Shown here one piece after another: positions 61,835 through 64,000 of a stretch of 64,000 bases of DNA. Source of the stretch: Entrophospora sp. SA101. Its lineage: Eukaryota > Glomeromycota > Glomeromycetes > Entrophosporales > Entrophosporaceae. The position numbers were made by a program, and so were the translations under genes. The first letter of the stretch is position 1. The number at the start of each line of letters is the position of its first letter. The stretch is from the NCBI GenBank assembly GCA_958430865.1, contig CAUDNR010004223.1, forward strand, positions 62,001-126,000, written 5' to 3'. The notes under the pieces were generated by a model. That model had not been told where the DNA came from. It saw only the letters and a list, made by a program, of their open reading frames with translations, and ran no database searches.

Positions 61835-64000
61835 TTAAAGCCATAATGCCTGTTTTACTCTAAATCCAACTTTAGTCATAATACCAGTATTTTTGCTAGC
61901 TTCTTCCAAACTAATATGTATAAAGATATATATATGTGTGTGCGTGTTAATTAATATTCCTACCATAAAATGATTTCATCTAAAAAATTAATTAATTACC
62001 TGATAATAGGCCTTTCCACTATAAAACCAACATTTTCTGCATTACCAACTTCCCAACAAGCTTTAACAATTTCATCTACAACTTCAAAAACAATTTGTTG
62101 ACTCGATTTTTTATGCGTTGATTGACCACCACCAAGTCTAGTGTCACTATTACCACCATTACCATCGTTACTATTACTGCTATCATTATTATTAATATTG
62201 CCAGCTCCACTGACGACACCACCACCACCACCACTAACAACACAACTACTACCACCATCAAATTTTGTAGCTTCGCCAACTAAATTACTTCTAAAAGCTT
62301 TGAATGCCATAAATCGTTGAGTTCCTTGAGCATTATTATTGTTGTTGTTTTCGTTGTTATTACGCATACTACCAGTATTTAAACGACTTGTTTCACCAGA
62401 TGCTTGATAATAAACTACAAAACCGTAATTGTCCTCTGGAGAAGCACATGAAGGATACAACGTCGATAATATATACTCGCCTATTTATTTAAATAAAACA
62501 GAATATTCATTAGAATACTTGGTAATAATAATAATAATAATTAATATTATTAATCGATAAATTTTATATATTATATGATAAGATTAATTGATTAGTTGGT
62601 TGTATTTGCCTTTTTCAATACAAGTTATTTCCCCCAAACCAATTCTTTGAAATTGCATAACTTTTTCAAGACGATAATGAAAAGTACAGACATATAATGC
62701 TTTTTTTGTTAATAGTATAACTTTTTCTTCATATGATTTTCCTCTCCTAAAATAAAATTCATGTGTGTAAATTAGTAAAAGTTTTTTCTTTATTGATTAG
62801 CAAACAAAAAGAAATATATATTTATATGTTTATTCATACAATGTATTTGGTTCAGATGGTGAAAGAAAAGTCCACCCGGCTAGTTTTTCTTCATTATCAA
62901 TTATTACAATCGAACTACTAATTTCAACTGAAAAAAAATAAATAACAATGGAATTAATTGATAAATAAATAAATAACATTGACATTTATATATTTTTAAA
63001 AGTTTTTAAAAAACTTGCTTGCAGTAGCTCTAACTTTTGCCCATCTATCAGCATCCCCCGGTTGTGAAGCTTCAAATTTTTGTTGTATTTCTTGAAAAAC
63101 TTCAATTGTATGATTTCCAAGAATGTAGTCAATAGTAGCCTACGATAATGATTAATTAAATTAAATAAATAAAAAATAAATAATGATTGTAATAATGAAA
63201 AAGGGTTATTTATATTTATTTGAATTTACTTGTCTGAAAAAATCTTTTAAAGTATTTTGAAATAGCCTTGCTAATGAATTTGATGCATCATTTACAACAC
63301 CTTGTAAATTTCTTTTCCCTATATATAAATAAATATATATATATTAATCATAAATTCATTATTGGTTTTTTTTAAAATTTAACTAATTGGTTTTAATTAT
63401 GTGTAATGATTCTTGATGAATTAAGTTACCAGTCCTAAAAATAAAATATTTCATTTACATACAAATATTTTGTTAGCCTTTATTTTATTGATAAAAAAAA
63501 TATATGAATATAGTATGTAAATATATCATAAATAATAATACCTTGTATAATCTCCTTTTAATGCACTTGTGCCTGCGTACTCACGACTTATCGAATCACC
63601 GTTATTAGCCCAAACTAATAAATAAGCAAATAATGAGATTTAGCATTTAGCATTCAGCAATATTTAAATTTAACTTTTAAAACAAATAATGTCGACTTTT
63701 TTAGGGAAAAAATAACAGAATAATAAAATTAATAACAAACATACGATCATTAAATATATTTTCAAAATGTTCATAATGTGATATTCCATTATCTATAAAA
63801 TCTGAAACCCCTAAACGTAGAAGCTGCAAATTTAAAACTTCTCTTGCAATTGCACTCTAATGTTTGAGAGGAGAAATATTAAAATATGGCAAAGTATTTA
63901 TAGAATAATATTTTTATAAGTAAACTAATAATCAATCACACCAAGTAATTGGATTACCTGTACAACGTTAGTTCTATCTAAACAATCCATACAGTTCTAT
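61835..64000 (-). CDS. Sac-domain phosphatase, 3' portion (right-arm copy, runs off window)
   Basis: Exons 14-23 of the Sac gene in mirror order: 63996-63958 (catalytic exon), 63856-63745, 63614-63542, 63434-63430 (5-nt exon), 63318-63230, 63139-63019, 62927-62840, 62746-62610, 62480-62000 and 61910-61835. The window stops four bases upstream of the exon carrying CMDCLDRT, so whether the N-terminal exons are also duplicated cannot be told. All visible exons are intact. Confidence 0.85.

Larger units (their letters stand above)
45187..64000 (-). repeat. Right arm of the inverted repeat
   Basis: Reverse complement of 16331-35144 with the constant coordinate sum 80331. The last 40 bases of the window still match the left arm, so the arm continues beyond 64000. 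The inner edge is at 45187; base 45186 no longer pairs. Confidence 0.97.

Overview
This is an AT-rich, intron-dense eukaryotic window. It looks like an early-diverging fungus, most likely an arbuscular mycorrhizal (Glomeromycotina, Rhizophagus-like) genome. The grounds are short introns of about 60-120 nt with GTAAGT-type donors and TAG/CAG acceptors, long homopolymer and AAT microsatellites running through coding exons, a 7+7-cysteine metallothionein like those of these fungi, fungal-type UreF and Ivy1-like proteins, and remains of a hAT transposon and of a membrane-channel-like family. The species assignment is inference. Gene models were built by hand from reading frame, splice signals and remembered family alignments.

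Layout. 1-12.2 kb is repeat-rich accessory sequence. Its striking element is an array of about 100-bp tandem units (about 1.2-3.4 kb) that, on the minus strand, reads as one gene. A signal-peptide exon at 3497-3407 is followed by a long run of 3-nt (single-codon) microexons, each bounded by AG and GTAAG, with the frame closing exactly into a terminal exon with a stop at 1381. Further right are a foldback element (3.8-4.0 kb), a decayed hAT transposase (8.2-10.2 kb) and minisatellites (10.2-11.6 kb). 12.27-18.5 kb carries two intact housekeeping genes on the plus strand: LAMTOR2 (Ragulator/EGO scaffold of TORC1 signalling) and a 23-exon Sac-domain phosphoinositide phosphatase of the Sac2/INPP5F type.

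From 16,331 to 35,144 the sequence is repeated in inverted orientation at 45,187-64,000. Every paired feature I compared has coordinates summing to 80,331, so there is no net indel over 18.8 kb. Each arm holds the 3' part of the Sac gene, a metallothionein, UreF (urease nickel-insertion chaperone), an Ivy1-like BAR protein, an unknown 145-aa protein and a coiled-coil protein with Asn- and Ser/Pro-rich tracts. The right-hand copy of this last gene is cut by the repeat boundary. The 10,042-bp spacer (35,145-45,186) holds RPA1, with a very long Gln/Asn-rich linker, a decayed channel-like pseudogene and a small MED9-like Mediator gene. The arm runs off the right end of the window, so its outer boundary is not seen.

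The housekeeping genes do not form a pathway together. LAMTOR2, the Sac phosphatase and Ivy1 all belong to endolysosomal or vacuolar membrane biology, but their proximity need not be functional. The most novel item is the single-codon microexon gene at 1.38-3.50 kb. The most consequential one for assembly and dosage is the perfect inverted duplication.
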